Source: Streptomyces bathyalis (GTDB lineage: Bacteria > Actinomycetota > Actinomycetes > Streptomycetales > Streptomycetaceae). From it: a stretch of 64,000 bases of DNA. This document shows positions 7,660 through 16,782 of this stretch, piece by piece. The stretch lies in assembly GCF_015910445.1 (NCBI RefSeq), contig NZ_CP048882.1, positions 1,860,001 through 1,924,000 of the forward strand, in the 5' to 3' direction. Made by a program: the position numbers and the translations under genes. Numbering within the stretch: the first letter of the stretch is position 1; every line of letters begins with the position of its first letter. The notes beneath the pieces are model-generated. The model was given only the letters and a program-made list of their open reading frames with translations, was not told the DNA's origin and made no database searches.

Positions 7660-10600
7660 TCAACTCAGCCGCTGGCTGATGACCTTGGTCACGCCGTCAC
7701 CCTGCATGGAAACGCCGTAGAGCGCGTCCGCGACCTCCATCGTGCGCTTCTGGTGCGTGATGACGATGAGCTGGGAGCTGCCCTTGAGCTCCTCGATGAG
7801 GCCGATCAGCCGCTGGAGGTTGGTGTCGTCCAGCGCCGCCTCCACCTCGTCCATGACGTAGAAGGGGCTGGGCCGCGCCTTGAAGATGGACACGAGCAGC
7901 GCCACGGCCGTCAGCGACCGCTCGCCGCCCGAGAGCAGCGAGAGCCGCTTGACCTTCTTGCCGGGCGGCCGTGCCTCGACGTCGACGCCGGTGGTGAGCA
8001 TGTTGTCCGGGTCGGTCAGCACCAGACGGCCCTCGCCGCCGGGGAAGAGCCTCGAGAAGACGCCCTCGAACTCCCGGGCCGTGTCGTAGTACGCCTCGGT
8101 GAAGACCTGTTCGACGCGCTCGTCGACCTCCTTCACCACCTGAAGCAGGTCCGTACGTGTCTTCTTCAGGTCCTCGAGCTGCTCGCTCAGGAACTGGTGC
8201 CGCTCCTCCAGCGCCGCGTACTCCTCGAGCGCCAGCGGATTGATCTTCCCCAGCTTCTGGTAGGCGCGTTCCGCGACCTTCAGCCGCTTCTCCTGCTCCG
8301 TCCGCACGAACGGCACCGGCTTGTTCCGGGGGTGCTCCGGGTCCTCGGGAAGCTCCTCGCCCTCCGCGGGCGGCGACGGCGGTACGAGCTGATCCGGGCC
8401 GTAGTCACTGATCAGCCCGGCGGGTTCGACGCCCAGCTCCTCCAGCGCCTTGGTCTCGAGCTGCTCCACCCGCATCCGCTTCTCGGCGCCCAGCACCTCG
8501 CCGCGGTGCATCGAGTCGGTCAGCTTGTCCAGCTCGTCCTTGAGTTCACGTCCCGCGTTGCGCTCCGCGGCCAGCGCGCGCTCGCGCTCACTCTTCGCCT
8601 GTCCGGCCGCCTCGCGCTCCTCCGCCGCCCGGCTCAGGGATGCCTCGACGTGTGCCAGCAGCTGCCGTGCTCCGGAGGCCACGGCCCCGGCGACCTCGGC
8701 CTCGTGCCGCATCCGTGCCCGGCGCTGCTCGGCGCGGACCCGGGCTTCACGCTCCGCGCGCGCCGCACGGTCGAGTGAATCCGCCCGCCCCGCGAGGGAC
8801 TTGACGCGCTCCTCGTGCGTGCGGACCTGGAGCCGCGCCTCCATCTCGGTCTGCCGGGCGTTGGCGCCGTCGGCGGAGAGCCGGTCCCGCAGGGAGGTGT
8901 CGGGCTCCACGTCCTCGCCCTGCTCGGCCTCCTCGGCGACGGCCAGCCGCTCCGCCAGCTCCTCGGCCTCCTCGTTGGCCCGTACGAGCGCGGCCTCGGC
9001 CTTAGCGACGGCCGTGGCGGTACGCTCCGCCTCGCCGGCCGCGCCGCGGGCCTGACCGCCCAGCGTCCCGAGCCGTCCGGCGATCTGCGACTTCTCCCTG
9101 TCTGCTGCGCTGCGCCGCGATCCCAGCTCTTCGACGAGTGCCGCGCACTCCCGGCGCCGTACCTTGGTCCGCTCCTGCTCCTCGCTCAGCTCGGTGTGCC
9201 GGGACGCCAGCTCCTCCAGCGCCGCCGCGGCCTCGTCGACGGCCGCCTGGGCCTCGAGAAGGCTGGGGGCACCGGCGGAGCCGCCGTGGGCGAAGTGGGC
9301 GCCGAGGACGTCGCCTTCGGCCGTCACGGCGACCGTGCCGGGCTGCTCGGCCACCGTCTGCTCGGCGTCCTCCAGCGTCCGTACGACGACCATGTCCCGC
9401 AGCAGCCTGTGCACGGCCGGCATCAGCTGGGCGGGGGCCCGTACCAGCTGCGCGGCAGGCGTCGGTCCGCCCTCGCGCTGCACGACGGGCTCCGGGGCCG
9501 CCCCGGCGTCGGAGGCGGACGAGGAACCCAGCAGCAGTGCCGCCCGGCCCGCGTCATGCTTGCGCAGCAGCCGCAGCGCGTCCGCAGCCGTGGAGGTGTC
9601 GGCGACGGCGACGGCGTCCGCCGCCGCGCCCAGGGCCGCGGCGACCGGCACCTCGAACCCGGGTGTGACGCTGAGCAGTTCGGCCGCCGGGCCCAGCAGC
9701 CCGGTCAGCGCGTCCGTGGCGGACAGCAGAGCGCCGGTGCCGTCCTTGCGGCGCAGACCGAGCGCCAGGGCGTCGTGCCGGGCGGAGGTGGCGGCACGTT
9801 CGCGTTCGACGGTCGTGACGGCGTCGCGCGCCGCGGAGAGCGCCGCCTCCGCGTCCGCGAGCTCACGCTTGGCGGCCTCGTGCTGGTCGGCCAGCTCGGT
9901 GTCTCCGGCGTCGAGCCCGTCGACCTCGGCCTGGAGGCTCTCGTACTCCTCCTGCGCGGCGGCGGCGCGCTCCTGCGCCTCGTCCCGCGCGGTCGTCAGC
10001 CGGTCGATCTCGGACTGCGCCGATGAGGCCCGGCTGCGGGCCGCGTTGACCTGACCGTGCAGCCTCGCGAGGCCCTCGCGGCGGTCGGCGATGGCGCGGG
10101 CGGCGTCCTTGAGGCGGCGCTCCTCCTCGTGCAGCTGCCGCTCCAGCTCGGCCCGGTGCGAGACGGTGTCGTCCAGCGCCCGTTCAGCCGCCTCCAGCGC
10201 GGCCTCCAGTTCCGCCTCCTGCTCACGGATGCGGGTCGCTTCCCGCTCCATGTCCTCCGGGTCCCGGCCACGCCGCTCCTCGACGGGCTCGGCCTCGGCG
10301 TGCTGGACGCGCTGGTCGGCGAGGCCGATGGTGCCGCGCACCCGCTCGGCGAGCTGAGAGAGCTCGTACCAGGTCTGCTGGGCACGCTCCAGACGCGGCG
10401 TCAGCATCCGTACCTGCTGCTCCAGCTCGGCCTCTCGGCGCAGTGCGTCCTTCAGCCGCGCCTCGACGGCGTCCTTGCGCTCCTTGAGCGCGGCCTCGTC
10501 GGCGATCTCGGATCTCAGTGCTTCCTTGAGCGTGACGAGGTCGTCCGCGAGCAGCCGCAGCCTGGCGTCGCGCAGGTCGGCCTGGATGACCTGCGCCTTG

Positions 10601-11238
10601 CGGGCCACGGCGGCCTGCCGGCCGAGCGGCTTGAGCTGGCGCCGCAGCTCGTCCGTCAGGTCCTGCACTCGGGCGAGGTTCGCCTGCATCGCGTCCAGCT
10701 TCCGCAGCGCCTTCTCCTTGCGCTTGCGGTGCTTGAGGACTCCCGCGGCCTCCTCGATGAAGGCCCGCCGGCCGGTGGGGTCGGCGTGCAGGACGCCGTC
10801 GAGCTGGCCCTGGCCCACGATGACGTGCATCTCCCGGCCGATACCGGAGTCCGACAGCAGCTCCTGGATGTCCAGCAGCCGGCAGGTGTCACCGTTGATC
10901 TGGTACTCGCTGCCACCGTTGCGGAACATGATCCGCGTGATGGTGACCTCGGCGTAGTCGATGGGCAGCGCGCCGTCGGCGTTGTTGATGGTGAGGGACA
11001 CCTCGGCGCGGCCGAGCGGTGGCCGCCCGGTCGTACCGGCGAAGATGACGTCCTCCATCTTGCCGCCGCGCAACGACTTGGCGCCCTGCTCCCCCATCAC
11101 CCACGACAGGGCGTCCACGACATTGGACTTGCCGGAGCCGTTGGGACCTACGACGCAGGTGATGCCGGGCTCGAAACGCAGCGTCGTGGCGGAGGCGAAG
11201 GACTTGAATCCCCGCAGTGTCAGGCTCTTGAGGTGCAC
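7660..11238 (-). CDS. smc: Chromosome segregation ATPase SMC
   Basis: Structural maintenance of chromosomes ATPase, which forms the core of bacterial condensin with ScpAB and compacts and segregates the nucleoid. The 1192-residue product has the head motif GPNGSGKSN (31-39), two long coiled coils, a central hinge (roughly 500-660) rich in Gly/Ala, the C-terminal signature LLSGGERSL at about 1101-1109 and Walker B FYVMDEVEAALD at about 1126. The GTG at 11236-11238 gives the conserved N terminus HLKSLTLRGFKSFA. No good ribosome binding site precedes it, but TAGAGT lies 8 bases upstream, so a leaderless transcript is possible. The frame continues upstream with unrelated sequence. Confidence 0.96.
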   Translation of the reverse strand: MHLKSLTLRGFKSFASATTLRFEPGITCVVGPNGSGKSNVVDALSWVMGEQGAKSLRGGKMEDVIFAGTTGRPPLGRAEVSLTINNADGALPIDYAEVTITRIMFRNGGSEYQINGDTCRLLDIQELLSDSGIGREMHVIVGQGQLDGVLHADPTGRRAFIEEAAGVLKHRKRKEKALRKLDAMQANLARVQDLTDELRRQLKPLGRQAAVARKAQVIQADLRDARLRLLADDLVTLKEALRSEIADEAALKERKDAVEARLKDALRREAELEQQVRMLTPRLERAQQTWYELSQLAERVRGTIGLADQRVQHAEAEPVEERRGRDPEDMEREATRIREQEAELEAALEAAERALDDTVSHRAELERQLHEEERRLKDAARAIADRREGLARLHGQVNAARSRASSAQSEIDRLTTARDEAQERAAAAQEEYESLQAEVDGLDAGDTELADQHEAAKRELADAEAALSAARDAVTTVERERAATSARHDALALGLRRKDGTGALLSATDALTGLLGPAAELLSVTPGFEVPVAAALGAAADAVAVADTSTAADALRLLRKHDAGRAALLLGSSSASDAGAAPEPVVQREGGPTPAAQLVRAPAQLMPAVHRLLRDMVVVRTLEDAEQTVAEQPGTVAVTAEGDVLGAHFAHGGSAGAPSLLEAQAAVDEAAAALEELASRHTELSEEQERTKVRRRECAALVEELGSRRSAADREKSQIAGRLGTLGGQARGAAGEAERTATAVAKAEAALVRANEEAEELAERLAVAEEAEQGEDVEPDTSLRDRLSADGANARQTEMEARLQVRTHEERVKSLAGRADSLDRAARAEREARVRAEQRRARMRHEAEVAGAVASGARQLLAHVEASLSRAAEEREAAGQAKSERERALAAERNAGRELKDELDKLTDSMHRGEVLGAEKRMRVEQLETKALEELGVEPAGLISDYGPDQLVPPSPPAEGEELPEDPEHPRNKPVPFVRTEQEKRLKVAERAYQKLGKINPLALEEYAALEERHQFLSEQLEDLKKTRTDLLQVVKEVDERVEQVFTEAYYDTAREFEGVFSRLFPGGEGRLVLTDPDNMLTTGVDVEARPPGKKVKRLSLLSGGERSLTAVALLVSIFKARPSPFYVMDEVEAALDDTNLQRLIGLIEELKGSSQLIVITHQKRTMEVADALYGVSMQGDGVTKVISQRLS

Positions 11239-11494
11239 GCCGTCGGACTCTAGTCCACTTGGCGCCCGTACCTGTCCGGGACCGGCACGGAGGGCGGCCG
11301 AACTCCCGCCGTTGCTTTCGGTTTCACCATGTGAGGCGTGGGGCACATCAGTCGGTAAGCGCAGCGCCCAACAGCCCACGGCACACGATGTGGTGGAGGA
11401 AGAGCCACCCGGAAACAACGAAGGGACGCCGAAGCGTCCCTCGCGTAATTTCATGAGCGGCAGGCTGCACGCCGGCCCGGCCCGAGCGGTCGAG

Positions 11495-11707
11495 TCAGGT
11501 CAGCGCAGGCTCTGCCTGGTGTACGTCGATGTCGATGCCTTCGAGCATCGAGTCCTGATGCCGTGCGGCAGCCGACAGAGCGTCGTTCTCGGCCTGCATC
11601 CGTACGAGTTCGGATTCCAGGTCCTGGACACGCTGCTGCAGCCGTCGCATCTCGGCGAGGACTCGGGGGTCGGAGCCGCCGACGTAACCGAGAAGCGCCT
11701 TTGCCAT
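11495..11707 (-). CDS. Small conserved coiled-coil protein
   Basis: A 70-residue protein starting MAKALLGYVGGSDPRVLAEM, a sequence type I recognise as conserved hypothetical in streptomycetes next to smc. The middle (about 19-50) is a heptad-like coiled coil (RRLQQRVQDLESELVRMQAE), and the C terminus is acidic. The function is unknown. The ATG at 11705-11707 has GGAGG about 10 bases upstream. An upstream extension of ten residues is possible but would lose that site. It lies between acylphosphatase and smc on the same strand, with a 24-base inverted repeat just upstream. Confidence 0.8.
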   Translation of the reverse strand: MAKALLGYVGGSDPRVLAEMRRLQQRVQDLESELVRMQAENDALSAAARHQDSMLEGIDIDVHQAEPALT

Positions 11708-12010
11708 GATCGATGGTCCTCCACACTGAGTGACCAACCCGAGTGGTGGTTGGTCGTGAGGGAAAATATCGCGCCCGCTGTACCACTTCTGAACTTATTT
11801 TCCGGAGCAAGCAGTCCGGTTGCGGGGGACTTCAAGCTTCTCACCAAAAGGTTTGACGGTCAACACGATCACGCCCCGCGGCCCTGGGCGGCCCTGGCTC
11901 GACGGCGCTCATGCGCCGGAGGCGGCGGCCCGCGGGGGGCGTGAAGATCACTCTCAACCACTCGTTGCGGAAGCCTTGCATGGTCAGGCGCGAATGGCAA
12001 CCGCTTTGGA
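11708..12010. other. Intergenic region between acyP and the coiled-coil gene
   Basis: About 300 bases, relatively AT-rich from 11760 to 11860. It holds the inverted repeat at 11732-11755 and presumably the promoter of the small coiled-coil gene. No further gene or RNA structure is evident. Confidence 0.5.
11732..11755. promoter_or_regulatory. Operator-like inverted repeat upstream of the coiled-coil gene
   Basis: GACCAACC (11732-11739) and GGTTGGTC (11748-11755) are perfect inverted repeats separated by 8 bases, 24 bases ahead of the start codon of the small coiled-coil gene. The size and symmetry suit a dimeric repressor; the half-sites are too short for a terminator. Confidence 0.4.
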
Positions 12011-12334
12011 TCATCGAATGGCGAAGCCGGAGTAGCCGCCGCGCGGCCGGTCCCAGATCTCCGTGACGCCGTCGACCTGCCCGGGCGTGTCGCCGGAACG
12101 CAGCCACTCCAGAAGCTGTTCGCACTCGGGCCGCCCTCCTTCGGCGACGGCCTGGACCCGCCCGTCGCCGAGGTTGGCCACGAAGCCCTCCAGCCCTCCG
12201 ATGCGCAGAGCGGCCGCACGCGTGAACCACCGGAAGCCGACCCCCTGGACCCGGCCGCGCACCCAAGCCGTCATGCGGACCTTGGCTACTGACGGGTCAT
12301 AGTTGTCATCCGGCTTCGTATTACCCGAAGTCAT
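12011..12334 (-). CDS. acyP: Acylphosphatase
   Basis: Small enzyme hydrolysing the carboxyl-phosphate bond of acylphosphates. The catalytic pattern is clear: [15 protein letters not shown] with the phosphate-binding loop and Arg, and the Asn-containing strand [17 protein letters not shown]. The 107-residue form starts at the ATG at 12332-12334, but neither it nor the internal ATG at 12272-12274 (giving 87 residues, nearer the 90-95 typical of the family) has a good ribosome binding site. The true protein may therefore be the shorter one. It lies upstream of the small coiled-coil gene. Confidence 0.88.
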   Translation of the reverse strand: MTSGNTKPDDNYDPSVAKVRMTAWVRGRVQGVGFRWFTRAAALRIGGLEGFVANLGDGRVQAVAEGGRPECEQLLEWLRSGDTPGQVDGVTEIWDRPRGGYSGFAIR

Positions 12335-12464
12335 GGCTGCAAGCTATCCGGACATTTCCTCGGTCGGCACATGCGCCCCGTCTGTCATGCCGTAAAGTCC
12401 CGCCCAACAAGTTTCACCCGGTCGGATGAGGCTTCGAAAGCCGAACACGTGAGGACTTTCTGAG

Positions 12465-13427
12465 ATGGGCCGTCACAGACGTGTATCCCACGCTCCCGAG
12501 CCCCTCGTCGCATACGAGATGGGACCTCGGCAGCGCTCGGCGCACCGTAGGCCGGCCCCCCCGGTTGCTCAGCGGGGCGGGTTCTCGGCACGGGCCGGGA
12601 TTCTGGGAGCGTCAGCGGCGATGGCAATGGGTGCGGTGGCCGTCGCCTCCACAGTGCTTCCCAGCCCGGGAGGCGCCGCTGGTACGCAGTACAGCGATGT
12701 GCAGGCCGGCGGTCCCCCCGACCAGTCGTCGAAGCCCAACGTGCCCGCACCCGAAGGCGGTTCGACCGAGCCGGGCGGCAACGGCGGCCCGGAGGGCGGC
12801 AACGTACCTCCGGACACCTCCCGGCCCGGCGGCGGAAACCAGGACCCCGGTCAGACCCAGCCGGGGGAGCCCGGCGCCGGCAACGGTCAGGGCGGCGGCG
12901 AGACGGGCAGCGGCACCGGCGACGGTTCGACCGGGAACGGCCAGGGCAACGGCAACGGCGGCTCCAACGGGAACGGCGGGGGCAAGGGGAACGGCAACAG
13001 CGGGGGTTCCAGCGGCTCCGCGGGCGGTTCGTCAGACACCCTGAGCCCGACCGAGAAGGCCGAGGCCGACGTTCTCGCGCTGGTGAACGACGAGCGCGAG
13101 GACGCGGGCTGCAAGCCGGTCAAGGCCAGCAAGCAACTCGCGGAACTGGCCGGGGACTTCAGCCGGAGCATGGCGATCGAGGGCTTCTTCAGCCACCTCG
13201 GCCCCGACGGCTCGAGCCCCTGGGACCGCGCCGAGGACCTCGGCATCCTGGACCTGGGCGGCGAGAACATCGCCCGCGGCCAGGAGAGCGCCGAGGACGT
13301 GGTGGACGACTGGATGCGCAGCCCCTCCCACCGGGCGAACATCCTCAACTGCGAATACCGCACGATGGGCGTCGGCGAGTACGTGGACGAAGACGGCCCC
13401 TGGTGGACGCAGGACTTCGGGTACTGA
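12465..13427 (+). CDS. Secreted CAP (SCP/PR-1-like) domain protein
   Basis: A 320-residue exported protein with a C-terminal CAP domain, a fold shared by sporulation-associated and pathogenesis-related secreted proteins whose bacterial function is not settled. The N terminus has a basic stretch, then a hydrophobic segment (about 47-65, ILGASAAMAMGAVAVAST) that acts as signal peptide or anchor. Residues about 75-190 are a Gly/Asn/Ser/Pro-rich low-complexity linker with repeated GNGxGNG. The CAP domain (about 200-320) has the cavity residues in FFSHLGPDG, GENIARG and SPSHRANIL. GAGG lies about 9 bases before the ATG. It ends at a strong terminator and is monocistronic. Confidence 0.88.
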   Translation: MGRHRRVSHAPEPLVAYEMGPRQRSAHRRPAPPVAQRGGFSARAGILGASAAMAMGAVAVASTVLPSPGGAAGTQYSDVQAGGPPDQSSKPNVPAPEGGSTEPGGNGGPEGGNVPPDTSRPGGGNQDPGQTQPGEPGAGNGQGGGETGSGTGDGSTGNGQGNGNGGSNGNGGGKGNGNSGGSSGSAGGSSDTLSPTEKAEADVLALVNDEREDAGCKPVKASKQLAELAGDFSRSMAIEGFFSHLGPDGSSPWDRAEDLGILDLGGENIARGQESAEDVVDDWMRSPSHRANILNCEYRTMGVGEYVDEDGPWWTQDFGY

Positions 13428-13440
13428 GAACGACGCAGGT

Positions 13441-13480
13441 CAGAGCCCCGATACGGCCCATGGGTCGTGTCGGGGCTCTG
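13441..13480. terminator. Bidirectional terminator after the CAP gene
   Basis: An almost uninterrupted stem: CAGAGCCCCGA (13441-13451) pairs with TCGGGGCTCTG (13470-13480), and the inner bases also pair with a single G-U wobble. It lies between the converging CAP and VOC genes. Confidence 0.75.
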
Positions 13481-13532
13481 CCGTTGCCTGCTGGGTCCTT
13501 CCGGGGCGGACGCTGCCGGCCCGGGCCGCTGA

Positions 13533-13958
13533 TCAGAAGACCGGCTGACCGATGCCCAGCAGGTTCCCCTCGCTGTCCCGGAACCATGCGCCGCGCTCGC
13601 CGCGCGCACCCTTGCTCGGGTAGTTCCCGTCGACCTCGGCGATGCCGTCCCTCGTCCGGAATCCAGGGGCGTCGACCTCCTCGAACACCACGCCGCGCTC
13701 CTTGAGTTCGGCCACGGCCGCCTTGATGTCGTCGACCTCGAGCGCCATCTGGGTGAAGGTGCCCGGAGAGACTCCCGTCGAGCGGAACAGGACGAACTCC
13801 GCCCCTCCGCACCGGTACAGCAGCCCGCCGGGCCGTTCGTCGGCGGGCTCCAGACCGAGCTGCTCGGAGTAGAAACGCCGCGCACGGTCGAGGTCCTGGG
13901 CGGGAAGCCTGGTCGCCACGCGTCCCCGGGCGAGGAGGTTCCTGTTGTCTGCGTTCAT
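13533..13958 (-). CDS. VOC-family (glyoxalase/dioxygenase-fold) protein
   Basis: A 141-residue single vicinal-oxygen-chelate protein. The N-terminal module reads VATRLPAQDLDRARRFYSEQLGL and the C-terminal metal-site strand reads WFRDSEGNLLGIGQPVF with its Glu one position before Gly-Asn. Such proteins range from glyoxalase I to antibiotic-binding resistance proteins; the sequence does not decide the substrate. The ATG at 13956-13958 follows GTGGAGGC, an SD only 3-4 bases away. It is convergent with the CAP gene and next to mutM on the same strand, with no sign of a shared pathway. Confidence 0.8.
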   Translation of the reverse strand: MNADNRNLLARGRVATRLPAQDLDRARRFYSEQLGLEPADERPGGLLYRCGGAEFVLFRSTGVSPGTFTQMALEVDDIKAAVAELKERGVVFEEVDAPGFRTRDGIAEVDGNYPSKGARGERGAWFRDSEGNLLGIGQPVF

Positions 13959-14019
13959 GCCTCCACCCGTACCCGGACGAGCCGTACCGCCCCCGGAAGT
14001 GGTGACAGTGCGTGTCCGG

Positions 14020-14928
14020 CTACCGGGGCAGGATCCGGCCCGGCGGCGGCACGGACACCGTGCGTCGCGGGCGCGGCGGTGGCTGGCATCTCGGGCAGTA
14101 GTAGCTGGAGCGGTTCATCCAGGGGCGGCGGCGCATGGATGAACCGCAGCGCCGGCAGGGCTCGTCCTCGCGCCCGTAGGCGTCCAATGAGCGCTCGAAG
14201 TAGCCGGACTCCCCGTTGACGTTGACGTAGAGGCTGTCGAAGCTCGTGCCGCCGGCGGCGAGCGCGGCGTTCATGACGTCGCGGACGTGACCCAGGAGCT
14301 CCGAGGTGCGGGGGCGTGTCAGCGACGCGGTGGGCCGTTCGTAGTGGAGCCTGGCCCGCCACAGCGCCTCGTCGGCGTAGATGTTGCCCACCCCGCTGAT
14401 CAGCGACTGGTCGAGAAGGGCCCGCTTGATCGTCGTACGGCGGCGGCGCAGCGCCGCGTGGAAGGCCTGCTCGTCGAAGAGCGGGTCGAGCGGGTCACGG
14501 GCGATGTGCGCGATCACGTCGGGCAGCGCGCCGGAGTCGGGGACGACGGACTCGGGGTGCAGGGACAGGCCGCCGAAGGTCCGCTGGTCGACGAAGCGCA
14601 GCTCGCCCGCCTCCGGGTCCTCGAAGGTGATGCGGATGCGCAGGTGCTTCTCGTCCGGTGCGTCGGCGGGCTGGATGAGGAGCTGCCCGCTCATGCCGAG
14701 GTGGGCCAGCACGCAGACACCCGGGTCGAGAGGCAGCCACAGATACTTGCCGCGGCGCCGCGCGGGCCCGAAGCGGTGGCCGCGCAGCCTGGCCGCGAAG
14801 TCCTCGGCGCCGGCCACGTGCCGCCGTACGGCGCGGGGATGGAGCACCTCGGCGCCCGTGATCGTCCGGCCGCTCGCCCAGCGCTCCAGACCGCGGCGCA
14901 CCACTTCGACCTCGGGCAGCTCGGGCAC
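14020..14928 (-). CDS. mutM: Formamidopyrimidine-DNA glycosylase
   Basis: Bifunctional glycosylase/AP lyase that removes 8-oxoguanine and formamidopyrimidines. The 302-residue product begins (V)[13 protein letters not shown], giving the catalytic N-terminal Pro and Glu after Met removal. It has the helix-two-turn-helix segment with [13 protein letters not shown], and ends in a zinc finger with CRRCG and CPRCQ. I chose the GTG at 14926-14928: GAGGAG lies 4 bases ahead, and catalysis needs Pro at position 2, which excludes the long upstream frame. It lies just downstream of rnc, an arrangement common in actinobacteria, and is probably co-transcribed with rpmF-rnc. Confidence 0.95.
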   Translation of the reverse strand: MPELPEVEVVRRGLERWASGRTITGAEVLHPRAVRRHVAGAEDFAARLRGHRFGPARRRGKYLWLPLDPGVCVLAHLGMSGQLLIQPADAPDEKHLRIRITFEDPEAGELRFVDQRTFGGLSLHPESVVPDSGALPDVIAHIARDPLDPLFDEQAFHAALRRRRTTIKRALLDQSLISGVGNIYADEALWRARLHYERPTASLTRPRTSELLGHVRDVMNAALAAGGTSFDSLYVNVNGESGYFERSLDAYGREDEPCRRCGSSMRRRPWMNRSSYYCPRCQPPPRPRRTVSVPPPGRILPR

Positions 14929-15013
14929 GCTTCTCCTCACATGGAGCAGGGACCTCGCGGGGCCGGGCCGGGGCCCGTGGGCTTCACGGCCGGGCCGGGG
15001 CCGCCCGGCTCCC

Positions 15014-15829
15014 TCAGACGCCCTGAGACGGGGCCTTGGAGCCGGAGGACGACGAGCCGTCGCCGCCCGTGGCCTCGCGGATCGCCCGCCAGGCCGTCTC
15101 CGCCGCCTGCTGTTCCGCTTCCTTCTTGCTGCGGCCGGTGCCGGTGCCGTACGCGACACCACCGACGCGGGCGGCAGCCGTGAAGATCTTCTCGTGGTCG
15201 GGGCCGGTCTCCGTGACCAGGTATTCCGGGACGCCCAGGCCCTCGGCCGCGGTGAGCTCCTGGAGGCTGGTCTTCCAGTCCAGACCGGCGCCGAGGTTCG
15301 AGGACTGCTCGATCAGCGGGTCGAAGAGCCGGTGGATCAGTTCGCCCGCCGCGTCCAGGCCCTTGTCCAGGTAGACCGCACCTATCACGGCCTCCAGGGT
15401 GTCGGCCAGGATCGAGGCCTTGTCGCGGCCGCCTGTGCCCTCCTCGCCCCGGCCGAGCCGGATGAAGGCCCCCAGGTCCAGCCCCCGGGCCACCTTGGCC
15501 AGGGCGCGGGAGTTGACCACGGCGGCGCGCAGCTTCGCGAGCTGCCCCTCCGGGAGGTCGGGGTGCAGCCGGTAGAGAGTGTCGGTGACGACCAGGCCGA
15601 GGACGGAGTCGCCGAGGAATTCGAGGCGTTCGTTGGTCGGCAGCCCGCCGTTCTCGTAGGCGTACGAGCGGTGGGTCAGCGCACGCACCAGAAGGGCGGG
15701 CTCGAGCTGGTACTCGAGCCGCCCTTCCAGAATCGCGTGGGACGAGGCCTCATCCACCAGATCCGCCGCTGCCGCCCGGTGGCTTCCGCCGCGGCGGTCA
15801 GCGCTTCCATGGGTCGGAGCGTCTGACAT
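15014..15829 (-). CDS. rnc: Ribonuclease III
   Basis: Double-strand-specific endoribonuclease that processes rRNA precursors and, in S. coelicolor where it is called AbsB, is needed for antibiotic production. The 271-residue product has the signature [15 protein letters not shown] at about 70, the second acidic cluster [13 protein letters not shown], and a C-terminal double-stranded RNA-binding domain (about 180-250, WKTSLQEL ... [16 protein letters not shown]). A Ser/Gly-rich tail ends it. The ATG at 15827-15829 (MSDAPTHGS) matches the family start. An in-frame GTG at 15839-15841 sits 7 bases after the rpmF stop, so coupling is possible either way. Confidence 0.95.
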   Translation of the reverse strand: MSDAPTHGSADRRGGSHRAAAADLVDEASSHAILEGRLEYQLEPALLVRALTHRSYAYENGGLPTNERLEFLGDSVLGLVVTDTLYRLHPDLPEGQLAKLRAAVVNSRALAKVARGLDLGAFIRLGRGEEGTGGRDKASILADTLEAVIGAVYLDKGLDAAGELIHRLFDPLIEQSSNLGAGLDWKTSLQELTAAEGLGVPEYLVTETGPDHEKIFTAAARVGGVAYGTGTGRSKKEAEQQAAETAWRAIREATGGDGSSSSGSKAPSQGV

Positions 15830-15848
15830 GGAGCCTGTCACCAGCCGA

Positions 15849-16022
15849 TCAGACCTCGAGGACCTGTCGCTTGTTGTAGGTGCCGCAGTTCGGGCACGCG
15901 ATGTGCTGCTGCTTGGGCTCCTGGCAGCGCTCGCACTTCACCAGGGTGGGGACCGCAGCCTTCCACTGCGACCGGCGGTGGCGCGTGTTGCTGCGCGACA
16001 TCTTCCGCTTCGGAACAGCCAC
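15849..16022 (-). CDS. rpmF: 50S ribosomal protein L32
   Basis: A 57-residue large-subunit protein, starting [20 protein letters not shown] after the GTG at 16020-16022, with GGAG nine bases upstream. The C-terminal half keeps the four-cysteine zinc ribbon (CERC and CPNC), so this is the zinc-dependent form. It follows the DUF177 gene with no usable gap and precedes rnc by 19 bases. This DUF177-rpmF-rnc order is typical of bacteria. Confidence 0.95.
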   Translation of the reverse strand: MAVPKRKMSRSNTRHRRSQWKAAVPTLVKCERCQEPKQQHIACPNCGTYNKRQVLEV

Positions 16023-16024
16023 GG

Positions 16025-16693
16025 CTACTTCTCCTGTGAGTCATCCCCGGCATGGCGGGGCGCGTCCTTCTCGCCGTCCTTCATGGTTCCGGCGAGTTCC
16101 TGCAATGCCGCCCAACGGATGTCGACGGCGTCTTCGTGATCGTGCTCCGGGTCGTCCGCCAGACGTGCGCCGCACGTGGCGCACAGCCCGGGGCAGTCTT
16201 CCCTGCACACCGGCTGCAACGGCAGTGACAGCACCACCGCGTCCCGCAGCACGGGCTCGAGGTCGAAATAGTCGCCCTCGATGGAGAAGGTCTCCTCCTC
16301 CTCGGCGTCGTCGCCGGCGTCCGCGCTGGGGCGGCTCCGGTCGTCGGCGTCGGGGTAGGAGAACAACTCCTGGAAATCCGCTTCGCATTCCTGCTCAAGC
16401 GGCTCCAGACACCTTACGCACTCCCCCTTGAGCGGTGCACGGGCGGTGCCCGTGACGAGCACCCCCTCCATGACCGACTCCAGACGGAGATCGAGCTCGA
16501 TCGCCGCGTCGTCCGGCACCCCGATGACCTCTACTCCGAGGCCGCCGGGAGACTTCACCGTGCGGGACAGCTGCTTCATCGCGCCTGGCCGACGCCCCAG
16601 CTCCCGTGTGTCGAACACGAGGGGGGCTCGGGGGTCGAGGCGGGCGTTCAGGGCTTCCTGCTTTCTACGGTGTGGCACCGCCCGGCCGTTCAC
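16025..16693 (-). CDS. DUF177 (YceD-like) protein
   Basis: Member of the family almost always encoded directly before rpmF and linked to 23S rRNA accumulation in plants and bacteria. The 222-residue product has [19 protein letters not shown] near residue 20, the conserved [10 protein letters not shown] in the middle, and a second Cys pair set [13 protein letters not shown] near 165. The C terminus is acidic. I list the GTG at 16691-16693 (CGGA upstream), but a start nearer the conserved LNARLDP block at about residue 16 is also possible. The stop is two bases before the rpmF GTG. Confidence 0.85.
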   Translation of the reverse strand: MNGRAVPHRRKQEALNARLDPRAPLVFDTRELGRRPGAMKQLSRTVKSPGGLGVEVIGVPDDAAIELDLRLESVMEGVLVTGTARAPLKGECVRCLEPLEQECEADFQELFSYPDADDRSRPSADAGDDAEEEETFSIEGDYFDLEPVLRDAVVLSLPLQPVCREDCPGLCATCGARLADDPEHDHEDAVDIRWAALQELAGTMKDGEKDAPRHAGDDSQEK

Positions 16694-16782
16694 TCCGGAC
16701 AGCAGTCATCGCCATGTGCGCGTGACCGAAGAGCCAGGATACTGGACCGTCCCGCCGCGGCCCAATCGAGTCCCGGCAGGTA

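Noticed and set aside
10057..11253. Long plus-strand open frames opposite smc (also 8815-10026)
   Set aside because: Codon-position GC mirrors the minus-strand smc gene, the products are Leu/Arg/Gly-rich without any family feature, and smc explains the region fully.
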